From contig DASSWB010000080.1 in the NCBI GenBank assembly GCA_035705495.1, positions 1 through 22,363 of the forward strand: a stretch of DNA of 22,363 nucleotides, written 5' to 3'. This document shows, one piece after another, positions 15,748-22,363 of this stretch (position 1 is its first letter; each line of letters opens with the position of its first letter). The DNA comes from DASSWB01 sp035705495. GTDB taxonomy: Bacteria > Bacteroidota > Bacteroidia > Flavobacteriales > Flavobacteriaceae. A model generated the notes under the pieces. The model was given only the letters and a program-made list of their open reading frames with translations. It did no database searches and was not told the DNA's origin. Made by a program: the position numbers and the translations under genes.

Positions 15748-16380
15748 ATGAAGAGATTTATGAAGAAGACAGTTTTTATTTTAGCGATTTTTTCTAGTTT
15801 GACAGTATTTTCAAAAACAGAAAATCTTAAATCAACCGAAAGTTTAAAAGAAAACATTTATTACGTGCCAACCCAAGAAGAAGTAGAGTATGTGTATCCG
15901 CTTCAAATGTTCAGTCCTTATTTGGGAAGAACTTTTTTAGGATTTAAAGATGCGGTTGCATTGAGTGAGAGTAGTTGTAATTATTTTGTTGTGAACCGTT
16001 TGGGATACAAAGGTAGATATCAATTCGGAAATTCTACATTAAAATGGGTTGGTATAACAAATCCCACAAAATTTTTACGGTCTCCGAAATTACAAGAAAG
16101 GGCTTTCGAGGCACTGGTAGCAAAAAATAAATTCCTTTTGAGGAACCATTTGGCAAAATTTGAAGGAAAAATAATAGGTGGCGTCAAAATTACTGAATCT
16201 GGTTTAATAGCTGCGGCACATTTAGGCGGCGCAGGAAATGTAAAGAAGTTTCTTGATTCAAACGGTAAAAATGTATTTGCAGATGGAAATGGAATAGCGA
16301 TCACCACTTATATGAAAAAGTTCTCAAATTATGATATTTCAATCATAAATGCAAATAGATTGGCAACAGCAAGATCATAA
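15748..16380 (+). CDS. Exported lysozyme/transglycosylase-like protein, copy 1
   Basis: This 210-residue exported protein is related to SLT/phage-type lytic transglycosylases, which cleave peptidoglycan glycan strands. A signal peptide covers about residues 1-22 (MKRFMKKTVFILAIFSSLTV); the ATG at 15760 is an alternative start. The lysozyme-like core begins at about 60: GFKDAVALSESSCNYF with the likely catalytic Glu74, then the hallmark LGYKGRYQFGNSTL, and later ITESGLIAAAHLGGAGNVKKFL. The active-site neighbourhood reads ESSC where the paralogue downstream and most relatives read ESGG, so activity may be altered. It is followed by a weak hairpin and then the paralogue. I infer a periplasmic cell-wall role from fold and neighbours (mltG, dapF). 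The exact family name is not certain. Confidence 0.78.
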   Translation: MKRFMKKTVFILAIFSSLTVFSKTENLKSTESLKENIYYVPTQEEVEYVYPLQMFSPYLGRTFLGFKDAVALSESSCNYFVVNRLGYKGRYQFGNSTLKWVGITNPTKFLRSPKLQERAFEALVAKNKFLLRNHLAKFEGKIIGGVKITESGLIAAAHLGGAGNVKKFLDSNGKNVFADGNGIAITTYMKKFSNYDISIINANRLATARS

Positions 16381-16381
16381 A

Positions 16382-16398
16382 AAGCACATAAAGTGCTT
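16382..16398 (+). terminator. Weak hairpin after lysozyme-like copy 1
   Basis: AAGCAC (16382-16387) and GTGCTT (16393-16398) form a 6-base stem with a 5-base loop, right after the stop codon. No T-run follows, so it is at best an inefficient terminator or an mRNA 3'-end stabiliser. Confidence 0.35.
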
Positions 16399-16424
16399 GG
16401 AAATCAGATTAATATAAATTGTTG

Positions 16425-16432
16425 TACATTTG
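16425..16432 (+). promoter_or_regulatory. -7 box before lysozyme-like copy 2
   Basis: TACATTTG is a perfect TAnnTTTG, 43 bases before the next ATG. No TTTG lies at the proper -33 distance (a TTG at 16397 is too far). If real, copy 2 has a housekeeping promoter of its own. Confidence 0.4.
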
Positions 16433-16475
16433 CCGAAATTTTTAAGAGAATATATTCTTTTATAAATATTACGAT

Positions 16476-17159
16476 ATGATAAAAAAGATTATAAGATTAT
16501 CATTTTTACCGATTATTGTAGCCTTGGTTTTTCTTAGTTTTTCGACTAAAGATGTAACTATTCCTGAAGAATTCTTGACAAAGGATTCTTCGTTTTTTTA
16601 TACGGTACCTGAAGCAGACCAGACTTTGGCGCTAACGGAAACACCAACAAAGGTTTCTCCGCTTCTGGGGAAAAATTATATCGGTTTCAAAGAAGCGGTC
16701 GGTTTTAAGGAATCGGGAGGGAAATACCGCGTTGTAAACGAATTTGGATATTTGGGCAAATATCAATTTGGGAAAGGAACTTTGGAGTTATTGGGAATTT
16801 ATAATGTTCAAGAATTTCTAGAAAATCCACACATGCAAGAAGCTGCTTTTTATACCAATGCATCCCGTAACAAATGGATCTTGATTAGAGATATTAAGCG
16901 ATTTGACGGTAAAGTAATCAATGGTGTGAAAATAACGGAATCGGGAATTATAGCCGCTGCGCATTTAGCGGGTCCGGGAAGCGTTAAAAAATATTTGAGA
17001 AGTTGGGGTGCGACTGGTTTTTCCGATGCTTTTGGAACATCAATTGGGCATTACTTCAAGAAATTTAGTGGTTATGATACTTCGTTTATCAAACCAAAGA
17101 AAAATCCAAAAGTAGATATTCAAAAACTTAGAAGTCTTTCTGGATCACAAAAATCGTAG
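16476..17159 (+). CDS. Exported lysozyme/transglycosylase-like protein, copy 2
   Basis: This 227-residue tandem paralogue of the preceding gene has the same order of motifs: LLGKNYIGFKEAVGFKESGG with the likely catalytic Glu79 in a canonical ESGG, then FGYLGKYQFGKGTLELLGI, and VKITESGIIAAAHLAGPGSV. It ends in a short basic tail absent from copy 1. An N-terminal hydrophobic segment (about 4-24, KIIRLSFLPIIVALVFLSFS) serves as signal peptide or anchor. With its intact ESGG it is the better candidate for an active peptidoglycan-cleaving enzyme. Its last 32 bases overlap the 3' end of the convergent methyltransferase gene, so both C-termini are encoded by the same DNA. The substrate is inferred from the fold, not shown. 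Confidence 0.8.
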   Translation: MIKKIIRLSFLPIIVALVFLSFSTKDVTIPEEFLTKDSSFFYTVPEADQTLALTETPTKVSPLLGKNYIGFKEAVGFKESGGKYRVVNEFGYLGKYQFGKGTLELLGIYNVQEFLENPHMQEAAFYTNASRNKWILIRDIKRFDGKVINGVKITESGIIAAAHLAGPGSVKKYLRSWGATGFSDAFGTSIGHYFKKFSGYDTSFIKPKKNPKVDIQKLRSLSGSQKS

Positions 17160-17856
17160 GTCTTTTGTGAAGATCAATGGGTGATTTTTTCCATTCACCA
17201 ATCGTTTTGGTGGCGATAAATTCAGATTTTAAGGTAATATCGCAGGCGACACATAATCGCGTGTTTGTTTGCAGGTTTTGAATTAAATCTTCCATCATTT
17301 TATTGTTTCTGTATGGTGTTTCAATAAATGCCTGTGTCTGATTTTTTTCAGAAGATAATTTTTCCAAAAGACGAATTTCCTGCTTTCGTTCGTGTTTTTC
17401 GATGGGTAAATAGCCGTTAAAAGCGAAACTCTGACCATTCATTCCACTGGCCATTAGAGCCAACAAAATTGAAGATGGTCCGACCAAAGGAACGACTTGT
17501 ATTCCTTCATTGTGTGCAATTTTCACTATTTCAGCGCCGGGATCAGCAATTCCTGGGCAACCTGCTTCACTTAAGAGGCCAATATTAGTTCCATTCTTGC
17601 ACTCATTTAAATATGAAGGAATCTCAGAAGGGTCTGTGTGCTTGTTTAGTAAAAGTAAATTGAGAGATGCTTGATCTTTTGTCGGTACTACAGCTTTTAT
17701 GAATTTTCTTGCTGTTTTATCATTTTCGACTATAAAATTGCGGGTTTCCGCAATAATTTGAGCAATCGTGGCTGGCAATACTTCATAAATCGAATTTTCC
17801 CCCAAAAAGGAAGGAATCAAAAATAATTTTCCCGAATATTTAAAAGAGTGGCTCAT
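17128..17856 (-). CDS. RsmI-related SAM-dependent methyltransferase
   Basis: This 242-residue protein has the tetrapyrrole-methylase (SUMT/RsmI) fold. RsmI itself 2'-O-methylates C1402 of 16S rRNA. Seen here: IGLLSEAGCPGIADPGAEIV (about 92-111), the counterpart of the RsmI SAM-site motif, and VPLVGPSSILLALMASG (122-138). The usual RsmI N-terminus (LYxVATPIGNLxD) is replaced by KLFLIPSFLGENSIYEVLP, and the protein is shorter than typical RsmI (about 280). It is therefore probably a paralogue rather than RsmI proper, and its target is uncertain. The start ATGA overlaps the phosphatase stop by 4 bases; dnaA lies upstream in the same operon. Confidence 0.85.
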   Translation of the reverse strand: MSHSFKYSGKLFLIPSFLGENSIYEVLPATIAQIIAETRNFIVENDKTARKFIKAVVPTKDQASLNLLLLNKHTDPSEIPSYLNECKNGTNIGLLSEAGCPGIADPGAEIVKIAHNEGIQVVPLVGPSSILLALMASGMNGQSFAFNGYLPIEKHERKQEIRLLEKLSSEKNQTQAFIETPYRNNKMMEDLIQNLQTNTRLCVACDITLKSEFIATKTIGEWKKSPIDLHKRPTIFVIQKDF

Positions 17857-18326
17857 TTGGAGTTCTGTTCCGCTTCAATTTTTTGAGCGATTATTTCACA
17901 AGCTTCGTCCAACATCTGATAAACATTTTCAAATCCGTGGTCTCCTCCATAATAAGGGTCTGGAACTTCAACATTTTCATTTGGAAAAAGTTCATTTAAA
18001 ATCAACTTCACCTTCGCTTTATCTTCTTCCGAACGCGCCAAATCAATAACATCTTTGTAGTTTGAAAGATCCATGACGTAAATGTGGTCAAATTCGTCGA
18101 AATCACCGACTTTAAATTGTCGGCCTCTTTGTTGCGAGATATCCAGTTTATACTTGTTGGCAACGGAAACCGATCTTTTATCGGGAGCATTATCTACATG
18201 ATAATCACTGGTGCCAGCGGAATCAACAAATACTTTTTTGGGATCTACTTTGGATTTGAGAATACCTTCGGCTAGAGGTGATCTGCAGATATTTCCCAGA
18301 CACACCATTAGAACTTTGGTTTTCAT
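17853..18326 (-). CDS. Low-molecular-weight protein tyrosine phosphatase
   Basis: This 157-residue phosphatase of the LMW-PTP family removes phosphate from protein tyrosine (or, in arsenate reductase relatives, reduces arsenate). The P-loop CLGNICRS gives the nucleophile Cys9 and Arg15 of Cx5R. The general acid is Asp123 in VPDPYYGG, the DPYY form typical of true phosphatases. DSAGTSDYHVDNAPDKRS matches the conserved substrate-side loop. All catalytic residues are intact. It starts 11 bases after the dnaA stop and its stop overlaps the methyltransferase start, so it sits in the middle of a three-gene operon. The partner protein or kinase is unknown; no tyrosine kinase gene lies in the window. 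Confidence 0.94.
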   Translation of the reverse strand: MKTKVLMVCLGNICRSPLAEGILKSKVDPKKVFVDSAGTSDYHVDNAPDKRSVSVANKYKLDISQQRGRQFKVGDFDEFDHIYVMDLSNYKDVIDLARSEEDKAKVKLILNELFPNENVEVPDPYYGGDHGFENVYQMLDEACEIIAQKIEAEQNSK

Positions 18327-18337
18327 AAATGAAAAAT

Positions 18338-19768
18338 TTAGATAGTCAATTTCTTGCTGAGGTCTTCAACAAACTTTTTAAATTGCTTGTCAGTGGAGGC
18401 TAAATTGTCAACGGTTTTACACGCATGAAGAACAGTCGCATGGTCACGTTTTCCAATTTGTGAACCAATACTTGCCAATGAAGCTTTGGTATATTTTTTA
18501 GCAAAAAACATGGCCAATTGCCTCGCTTGAACAATATGTCTTTTTCTTGTTTTGGATTGTAAAGTTTCCACATCCATCTGGAAATAATCGCTCACAACCT
18601 TTTGTATGTAATCTATGGAAACTTCCTTTTTGGTGTTTTTTACATAATTGTCGACGATACAAGTCGCCAATTCAAGGGTAATGTCTTGTTTATTGAAAGA
18701 AGAATGCGCAATTAATGAAATGATTGCTCCTTCCAATTCCCTGATATTCGTCTTGATGTTATTCGCCAAAAACTCAACAATATCTTCTGGCATTTCAACC
18801 CCATCCCGATACAATTTGTTTTTTATAATGGAAATACGGGTTTCAAAATCAGGATTTTGCAATTCTGCCGAAAGACCCCATTTGAATCTTGACAATAGGC
18901 GTTGCTCAATATCCTGCATATCTACAGGTGCTTTGTCACTTGTGAGAATAACCTGTTTTCCATTTTGGTGCAAATGGTTGAAAATATGGAAAAAAACATC
19001 TTGTGTCCCAGATTTCCCCGAAAGCAATTGAATATCATCAACAATAAGAACATCAATGATTTGATAGAAATGAATAAAATCATTCCTGTTATTTTTCTTT
19101 ACAGACTCAATGTATTGTTGCGTAAATTTTTCCGCGGAAATATATAAAACAGTTTTCTCCGGATATTTATCCTTGATTTCAACCCCAATAGCATGTGCCA
19201 AATGTGTTTTTCCTAATCCGACCCCACCAAAAATCAATAATGGATTAAAAGAAGTCCCACCTGGTTTATTGGCCACCGCTAAACCTGCTGAACGGGCCAA
19301 TCTGTTGGAATCTCCTTCCAAGAAATTGTCAAAACTATAATTTGGGTTTAATTGGGATTCTATTTTTACGTTCCGAATGCCTGGAATAATAAACGGATTT
19401 TTTAACTCCGGATTTTTATTCCTTACCGGAACGTCAACTTCTTGTGAAGCTACATTGCTTCTTTGCGTACTTGGAATTTTTTCAGTGAAAGGAAGTTTAT
19501 TGCCATACGTATTTTCCATTTTTATCACGTACACCAATTTGGCTTGGTTCCCCAATTCCCTGTGGAGCGAAACTTTTAGAAGTTTTACGTAATGTTCTTC
19601 CAACCATTCATAAAAAAACTTTGAAGGAACTTGAATGCTTAATGCGTTGTCGGTAAGCTTTACTGCTTTAATGGGTTCAAACCATGTTTTATAGGCTTGA
19701 GGCGTAATATTATCTTTTATGAACTTAAGACAATTATCCCAAACCGATTGCGCAGTTGCTACCATCAT
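18338..19768 (-). CDS. dnaA: Chromosomal replication initiator protein DnaA
   Basis: DnaA binds and unwinds the replication origin and loads the helicase. It has 476 residues. Domain I (1-about 85) binds DnaB (WDNCLKFIKDNITPQAYKTW), domain II is the variable linker, and domain III is the AAA+ ATPase with Walker A GGVGLGKT (181-188) and Walker B VDDIQ (243-247). Domain IV is the DNA-binding helix-turn-helix with the DnaA signature KRDHATVLHACK (440-451). Two ATG codons stand side by side at the start (19766-19768 and 19763-19765); either may be used. It leads an operon with the phosphatase and the methyltransferase. I do not see a clear cluster of DnaA boxes beside it. Confidence 0.97.
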   Translation of the reverse strand: MMVATAQSVWDNCLKFIKDNITPQAYKTWFEPIKAVKLTDNALSIQVPSKFFYEWLEEHYVKLLKVSLHRELGNQAKLVYVIKMENTYGNKLPFTEKIPSTQRSNVASQEVDVPVRNKNPELKNPFIIPGIRNVKIESQLNPNYSFDNFLEGDSNRLARSAGLAVANKPGGTSFNPLLIFGGVGLGKTHLAHAIGVEIKDKYPEKTVLYISAEKFTQQYIESVKKNNRNDFIHFYQIIDVLIVDDIQLLSGKSGTQDVFFHIFNHLHQNGKQVILTSDKAPVDMQDIEQRLLSRFKWGLSAELQNPDFETRISIIKNKLYRDGVEMPEDIVEFLANNIKTNIRELEGAIISLIAHSSFNKQDITLELATCIVDNYVKNTKKEVSIDYIQKVVSDYFQMDVETLQSKTRKRHIVQARQLAMFFAKKYTKASLASIGSQIGKRDHATVLHACKTVDNLASTDKQFKKFVEDLSKKLTI

Positions 19769-19972
19769 GCGTGATTCAAAGTTTATTTAGTGATTATTCA
19801 ATACCAGAAAAAAGAAATTTTTTGAAATCCCTTTTCGTTTTTGGAGCAACAAATATGTGAACAAAAAATGTAAAAAAAAAACACATCCACTATTGAATTT
19901 TCGAAATTTTTTCCTCATACTTGATTGCATGTGGAAGGTACAAAACCTTTTAAATATTTCTTAAAGAATTTC
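19769..19972. other. Divergent gap between dnaA and the thioesterase
   Basis: This is 204 bases of very AT-rich DNA with a run of ten A (19872-19881). One sequence resembles a DnaA box, TTGTTCACA on the minus strand (19856-19864), one base from TTATnCACA; a second, AGTGGATGT, is a poor match. That is not enough to call an origin, but autoregulation of dnaA is possible. For the thioesterase I see only a weak -7 (CATACTTG, two mismatches) with a TTG 20 bases before it. Confidence 0.4.
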
Positions 19973-20371
19973 ATGAAAAAATATATATCTTTTATCAAAG
20001 TACGATATTCCGAAACCGATCAAATGGGGGTTGTCCACCACGGAAATTATCCTCAATATTTAGAGGTTGCTCGTATAGAATGGCTTGATTCTCTGGGCAT
20101 TTCGTATAAATCGATGGAAAAGAATGGAACAATGCTTCCAGTTTATGAAATGAATTTCAAATTTAAAAAATCGGCATTTTTTGATGATGAATTAAAAATC
20201 GAGACAATTCTTAAAAAAATGCCAACGGCGAGCATCGAATTTGAATATAATATTTATAATCAGAAAGATGAACTTTTATGTACGGCAAGTACAATCTTGG
20301 TATTTGTAAATAAAGAAAATATGCGACCTATGAAATGTCCGGATTATGTTTTGGAAAAGTTGAAGGAATGA
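19973..20371 (+). CDS. Acyl-CoA thioesterase, YbgC/4HBT family
   Basis: This is a hotdog-fold thioesterase that hydrolyses acyl-CoA, or acyl-ACP, thioesters. I start it at the ATG at 19973 (MKKYISFIKVRYSETDQMGV, 133 residues), the usual family N-terminus; the in-frame TTG at 19925 adds 16 residues without family character. The active-site motif DQMGVVHHGNYPQYLEVAR begins at Asp16, which is the catalytic Asp of 4-hydroxybenzoyl-CoA thioesterase relatives; the HGNY core and ARIEWLDSLGISY are typical. YbgC in proteobacteria accompanies Tol-Pal genes, but no tol genes are present here, so the substrate is open. It converges on the YigZ gene with an 11-base gap. Confidence 0.9.
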   Translation: MKKYISFIKVRYSETDQMGVVHHGNYPQYLEVARIEWLDSLGISYKSMEKNGTMLPVYEMNFKFKKSAFFDDELKIETILKKMPTASIEFEYNIYNQKDELLCTASTILVFVNKENMRPMKCPDYVLEKLKE

Positions 20372-20382
20372 TAAAATTGAAT

Positions 20383-20997
20383 TTAATCATTTAGTTTTTT
20401 TATTTCCACTTTATAGATCCCATCAAATTTCCCATAGATTGTTTCCGCGTCTTTTTTCCTAACGGAAATGTAAATCTTGCAATCAAGTTCCAGCACTTGA
20501 TTGGTTACATTTAAATTATTCTCCTTAATCACTCGCATTACCTTGTTCATTTCAGGATAATCAAAAGAAATTTCAAAGGGGATGTCAATTGTTCTTATTT
20601 CTATTTTTGACGCTTCCAAAGCCATTTGTGCTGCGGATTTATACGCATTTATCAATCCGCTGACACCTAATTTTACACCACCAAAATAGCGAACGACAAC
20701 AATCAGAATATTTGTTACCTCAAAAGATTGAATCTGACCATAAATGGGCATTCCTGCAGAATTGGAAGGCTCTCCATCGTCGTTTGCCCTATAATGAAAT
20801 TCTTCTTTTCCCAATTGCCAAGCATAGCACCAATGTCGTGCGGAATGGTGCTTTTTCTTCAATTCTTCCAGATGTTCTTTTACTTCATCTTCAGATTCGA
20901 CGGGAAATGCATATCCGAAGAATTTCGAATTTTTATCTTTAAAAAGAACCTCTTCCGAAGCTTTGACAATGGTTTTGTAAGTATCTGTAATGTCCAT
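20383..20997 (-). CDS. YigZ/IMPACT-family protein (UPF0029)
   Basis: This 204-residue protein belongs to the IMPACT/YigZ family. The N-terminal UPF0029 domain carries the signature ANDDGEPSNSAGMPI (DDGEPSNSAG at 73-82) and VVVRYFGGVKLGVSGLI (from 100). The C-terminal ferredoxin-like domain (about 140-204) has FEISFDYPEMNKVMRVI. Family members in eukaryotes modulate GCN1-dependent translation control; in bacteria the function is unknown, with nucleic-acid binding suggested by structure. Its ATG follows the transporter stop by one base (TAA-A-ATG), so it is translated from the same operon. Nothing odd in length or motifs. Confidence 0.92.
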   Translation of the reverse strand: MDITDTYKTIVKASEEVLFKDKNSKFFGYAFPVESEDEVKEHLEELKKKHHSARHWCYAWQLGKEEFHYRANDDGEPSNSAGMPIYGQIQSFEVTNILIVVVRYFGGVKLGVSGLINAYKSAAQMALEASKIEIRTIDIPFEISFDYPEMNKVMRVIKENNLNVTNQVLELDCKIYISVRKKDAETIYGKFDGIYKVEIKKLND

Positions 20998-20998
20998 T

Positions 20999-21865
20999 TT
21001 ACGCGTTTGAAATCAGTAAAATACTAATAATTGCGAGCAGAATTCCGATCCAGTTTTTGGGAAGAAGCTTTTCCTTGAATAAAAGTATTCCCAATAATGT
21101 TGAAACCATCACAATGGCGACATTGTTGATTGGAAAAATTGTTGAGCTCTCAACGCCATTGCTTCGAAGCGCCATCACAAGAAAATAAATGCTGAAATAA
21201 TTCGGGATTCCCAATGCAATTCCGCCCAGTACATTCCTGAAAGTGAGTTTCAGCGTTTTTTTGAAAAATTGAAAAATCAGAATTCCGATTCCTATTATCC
21301 CCGAAATGGCAAAAATACTTGAGGTAAAAAGCGCGACATCAACTTCTGCAACGTAAGTGGTTTCCAAATATTTAATGGTTGTGTCGATTATTCCGCTGCC
21401 CAAAAAAACGAGCAATGGAAAAACAATATTTTTTTTCTGAACGGTCAATCCGTCCTTTCTTTTAACCGAAGTGAGATACACCGCGACCAAAGCCAAAATG
21501 ATTCCCAGGATTTTCAGCACTCCAGTACTTTCATTGTAAAGAACAATTCCGAAGAAAACCGGAATGGCCACAGACATTTTGGTAGCGACCGAAACTACCG
21601 ATAAACCGCTTCGTTGCGTGGTAATTGCGGCAAGATAGAAAACCGAAATAAACAAAAAACCCAAAATCACAGTTCCCAAAAACCAAGATTCCGTCGGGAT
21701 TCGTGTCAGGTTTAAAGGTTGCTCATCAATCGCCAATCCTACGGTGAAAGCAATAAAATAATTAATGATAATTGCTTGCAGCGTATTGACATTGTAACGG
21801 CTGTACAGCTTGAAAATCACGAAAATGACGCTTGAAGAAAGAATGCTGAGCAGCAAGTATATCAA
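20999..21865 (-). CDS. EamA/DMT-superfamily membrane transporter
   Basis: This is a 288-residue inner-membrane protein with about ten hydrophobic segments and an internal two-fold EamA repeat (about 1-135 and 150-288), as in the drug/metabolite transporter superfamily. Recognisable segments include AIIINYFIAFTVGLAID, GLSVVSVATKMSVAIPVFFG (matching the conserved EamA loop), and the C-terminal NNVAIVMVSTLLGILLFKEK. Substrates of this family range from amino acids and nucleosides to sugars, and cannot be told here. The start is a TTG inside TTGA, overlapping the upstream HAD stop by 4 bases; no in-frame ATG lies close enough to keep the first membrane helix. Confidence 0.88.
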   Translation of the reverse strand: MIYLLLSILSSSVIFVIFKLYSRYNVNTLQAIIINYFIAFTVGLAIDEQPLNLTRIPTESWFLGTVILGFLFISVFYLAAITTQRSGLSVVSVATKMSVAIPVFFGIVLYNESTGVLKILGIILALVAVYLTSVKRKDGLTVQKKNIVFPLLVFLGSGIIDTTIKYLETTYVAEVDVALFTSSIFAISGIIGIGILIFQFFKKTLKLTFRNVLGGIALGIPNYFSIYFLVMALRSNGVESSTIFPINNVAIVMVSTLLGILLFKEKLLPKNWIGILLAIISILLISNA

Positions 21866-22363
21866 AATAGTTCTTTTTTAATTTCAAAAAGTTGCGTTAC
21901 ATCTTCTTGTCCAGGTTTCAAATTCCAAGTGTGGAGACCGACTTTTGAAGCCGATGCTGTATTTTCGGATTTGTCGTCCACAAAAATACATTCGTCGGCC
22001 TTTAAATTTTGGTCGTTTAAAACCCACTCATAAATTTTAGGATTGGGTTTTCGGATTCCCATTTCATACGACAAATAAAATCCATCAAAACAATCTTTAA
22101 ACACTTGAAATTCTGCAATATTTGCCGCCACCCAATCCATATGAATTTTATTGGTATTGCTTAACAGAAAGAGTTTGAACTTCTTTTCAGCGGCTAATTT
22201 TCTTAAAAAATCCAATCGGTTTTCTGGCAAATCCAAAAGCATCGAATTCCAAGCGCGCTTAATTTCTTCACCTGAAATATTTGGCAATATTTTTTTGTAT
22301 GCTTCCACAAATTCTTCCGAAGTCAGTTTTCCTTTTTCATATTCGTGATTTAAACTTTCTGAA
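21862..22363 (-). CDS. HAD-family hydrolase, 5' end outside window
   Basis: This is a haloacid-dehalogenase-type hydrolase, probably a phosphatase of subclass IA. The frame is open right to the window edge (SESLNHEYEKGKLTSEEFVE precedes the GTG at 22308), so about 166 codons are visible and the N-terminus with motif I (DxDxT) lies outside. Visible motifs are LLSNTN (motif II), the Lys of RKPNPKIYEW (motif III) and FVDDKSEN (motif IV, paired Asp for magnesium). The EEFV...YKKILPN region fits the helical cap of YihX-like sugar-phosphate phosphatases, though the substrate cannot be inferred. Its stop overlaps the transporter's TTG start, so it is upstream in the same operon. Confidence 0.88.
   Translation of the reverse strand, partial: SESLNHEYEKGKLTSEEFVEAYKKILPNISGEEIKRAWNSMLLDLPENRLDFLRKLAAEKKFKLFLLSNTNKIHMDWVAANIAEFQVFKDCFDGFYLSYEMGIRKPNPKIYEWVLNDQNLKADECIFVDDKSENTASASKVGLHTWNLKPGQEDVTQLFEIKKELF

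Noticed and set aside
18648..19031. 127-codon plus-strand frame inside dnaA
   Set aside because: Antisense to the AAA+ domain of DnaA, with no recognisable protein features or initiation signals.
19925..19972. TTG start of the thioesterase at 19925
   Set aside because: The added 16 residues do not look like the family N-terminus; the ATG at 19973 does.
19769..19972. Replication origin (oriC)
   Set aside because: Only one near-match DnaA box is visible and no repeat cluster; dnaA is not always at the origin in Bacteroidota.
1..22363. CRISPR arrays, insertion sequences, tRNA or rRNA genes, defence islands
   Set aside because: No regularly spaced repeats, transposase motifs, or tRNA/rRNA-like sequence was found by reading; all large frames are explained by housekeeping or conserved genes.

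Overview
The window is AT-rich chromosomal DNA from a member of the Bacteroidota, most likely the family Flavobacteriaceae. This is inferred from gene content and order (dapF-GNAT-mltG, dnaA-phosphatase-methylase, a long-form GAPDH), from promoters of the Bacteroidota type (TAnnTTTG -7 box with TTTG about 17-20 bases upstream), and from the general lack of strong Shine-Dalgarno sequences. I see no mobile elements, tRNA or rRNA genes, CRISPR arrays or phage genes. Genes are tightly packed, and the longest gene-free gap is about 225 bases (15523-15747).

Layout. Positions 1-905 (minus) hold the 5' part of recG. Positions 1102-4118 (plus) hold an exported M1 aminopeptidase and a patatin-like phospholipase with overlapping stop and start. 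Positions 4119-6260 (minus) hold a stand-alone FMN/Fe-S glutamate-synthase-like protein followed by a small membrane-anchored protein of unknown function. Positions 6433-8754 (plus) hold a UvrD/PcrA helicase with a TTG start. A clean bidirectional terminator separates it from rplS and trmD (minus). rplS has its own promoter and a structured leader that may be an L19 autoregulatory element. Next on the minus strand come a 482-residue GAPDH and an HtrA/DegP-type protease, each followed by a hairpin terminator.

Positions 13184-15522 (plus) form a compact operon of dapF, a GNAT acetyltransferase and mltG. It is followed by two tandem, paralogous exported lysozyme/transglycosylase-like proteins (15748-17159). 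This makes 13184-17159 a cell-wall block: diaminopimelate supply, glycan-strand termination and probable glycan cleavage. The gap between mltG and the first lysozyme-like gene contains a sigma-54-like -24 element and two inverted repeats sharing an 8-base core. Positions 17128-19768 (minus) form the operon dnaA, low-molecular-weight protein tyrosine phosphatase, RsmI-related methyltransferase. A YbgC-like thioesterase (plus) diverges from dnaA. The window closes with a minus-strand operon: a HAD hydrolase (5' end outside the window), an EamA-type transporter (TTG start in a 4-base overlap) and a YigZ/IMPACT protein.

Most of this is ordinary housekeeping DNA. The parts most worth a second look are the cell-wall block with its possible sigma-54 control, the candidate L19 leader, the glutamate-synthase-like/small-membrane-protein pair, and the replication-initiator/phosphatase/methylase operon. 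I found nothing that I can honestly call a clearly new system.
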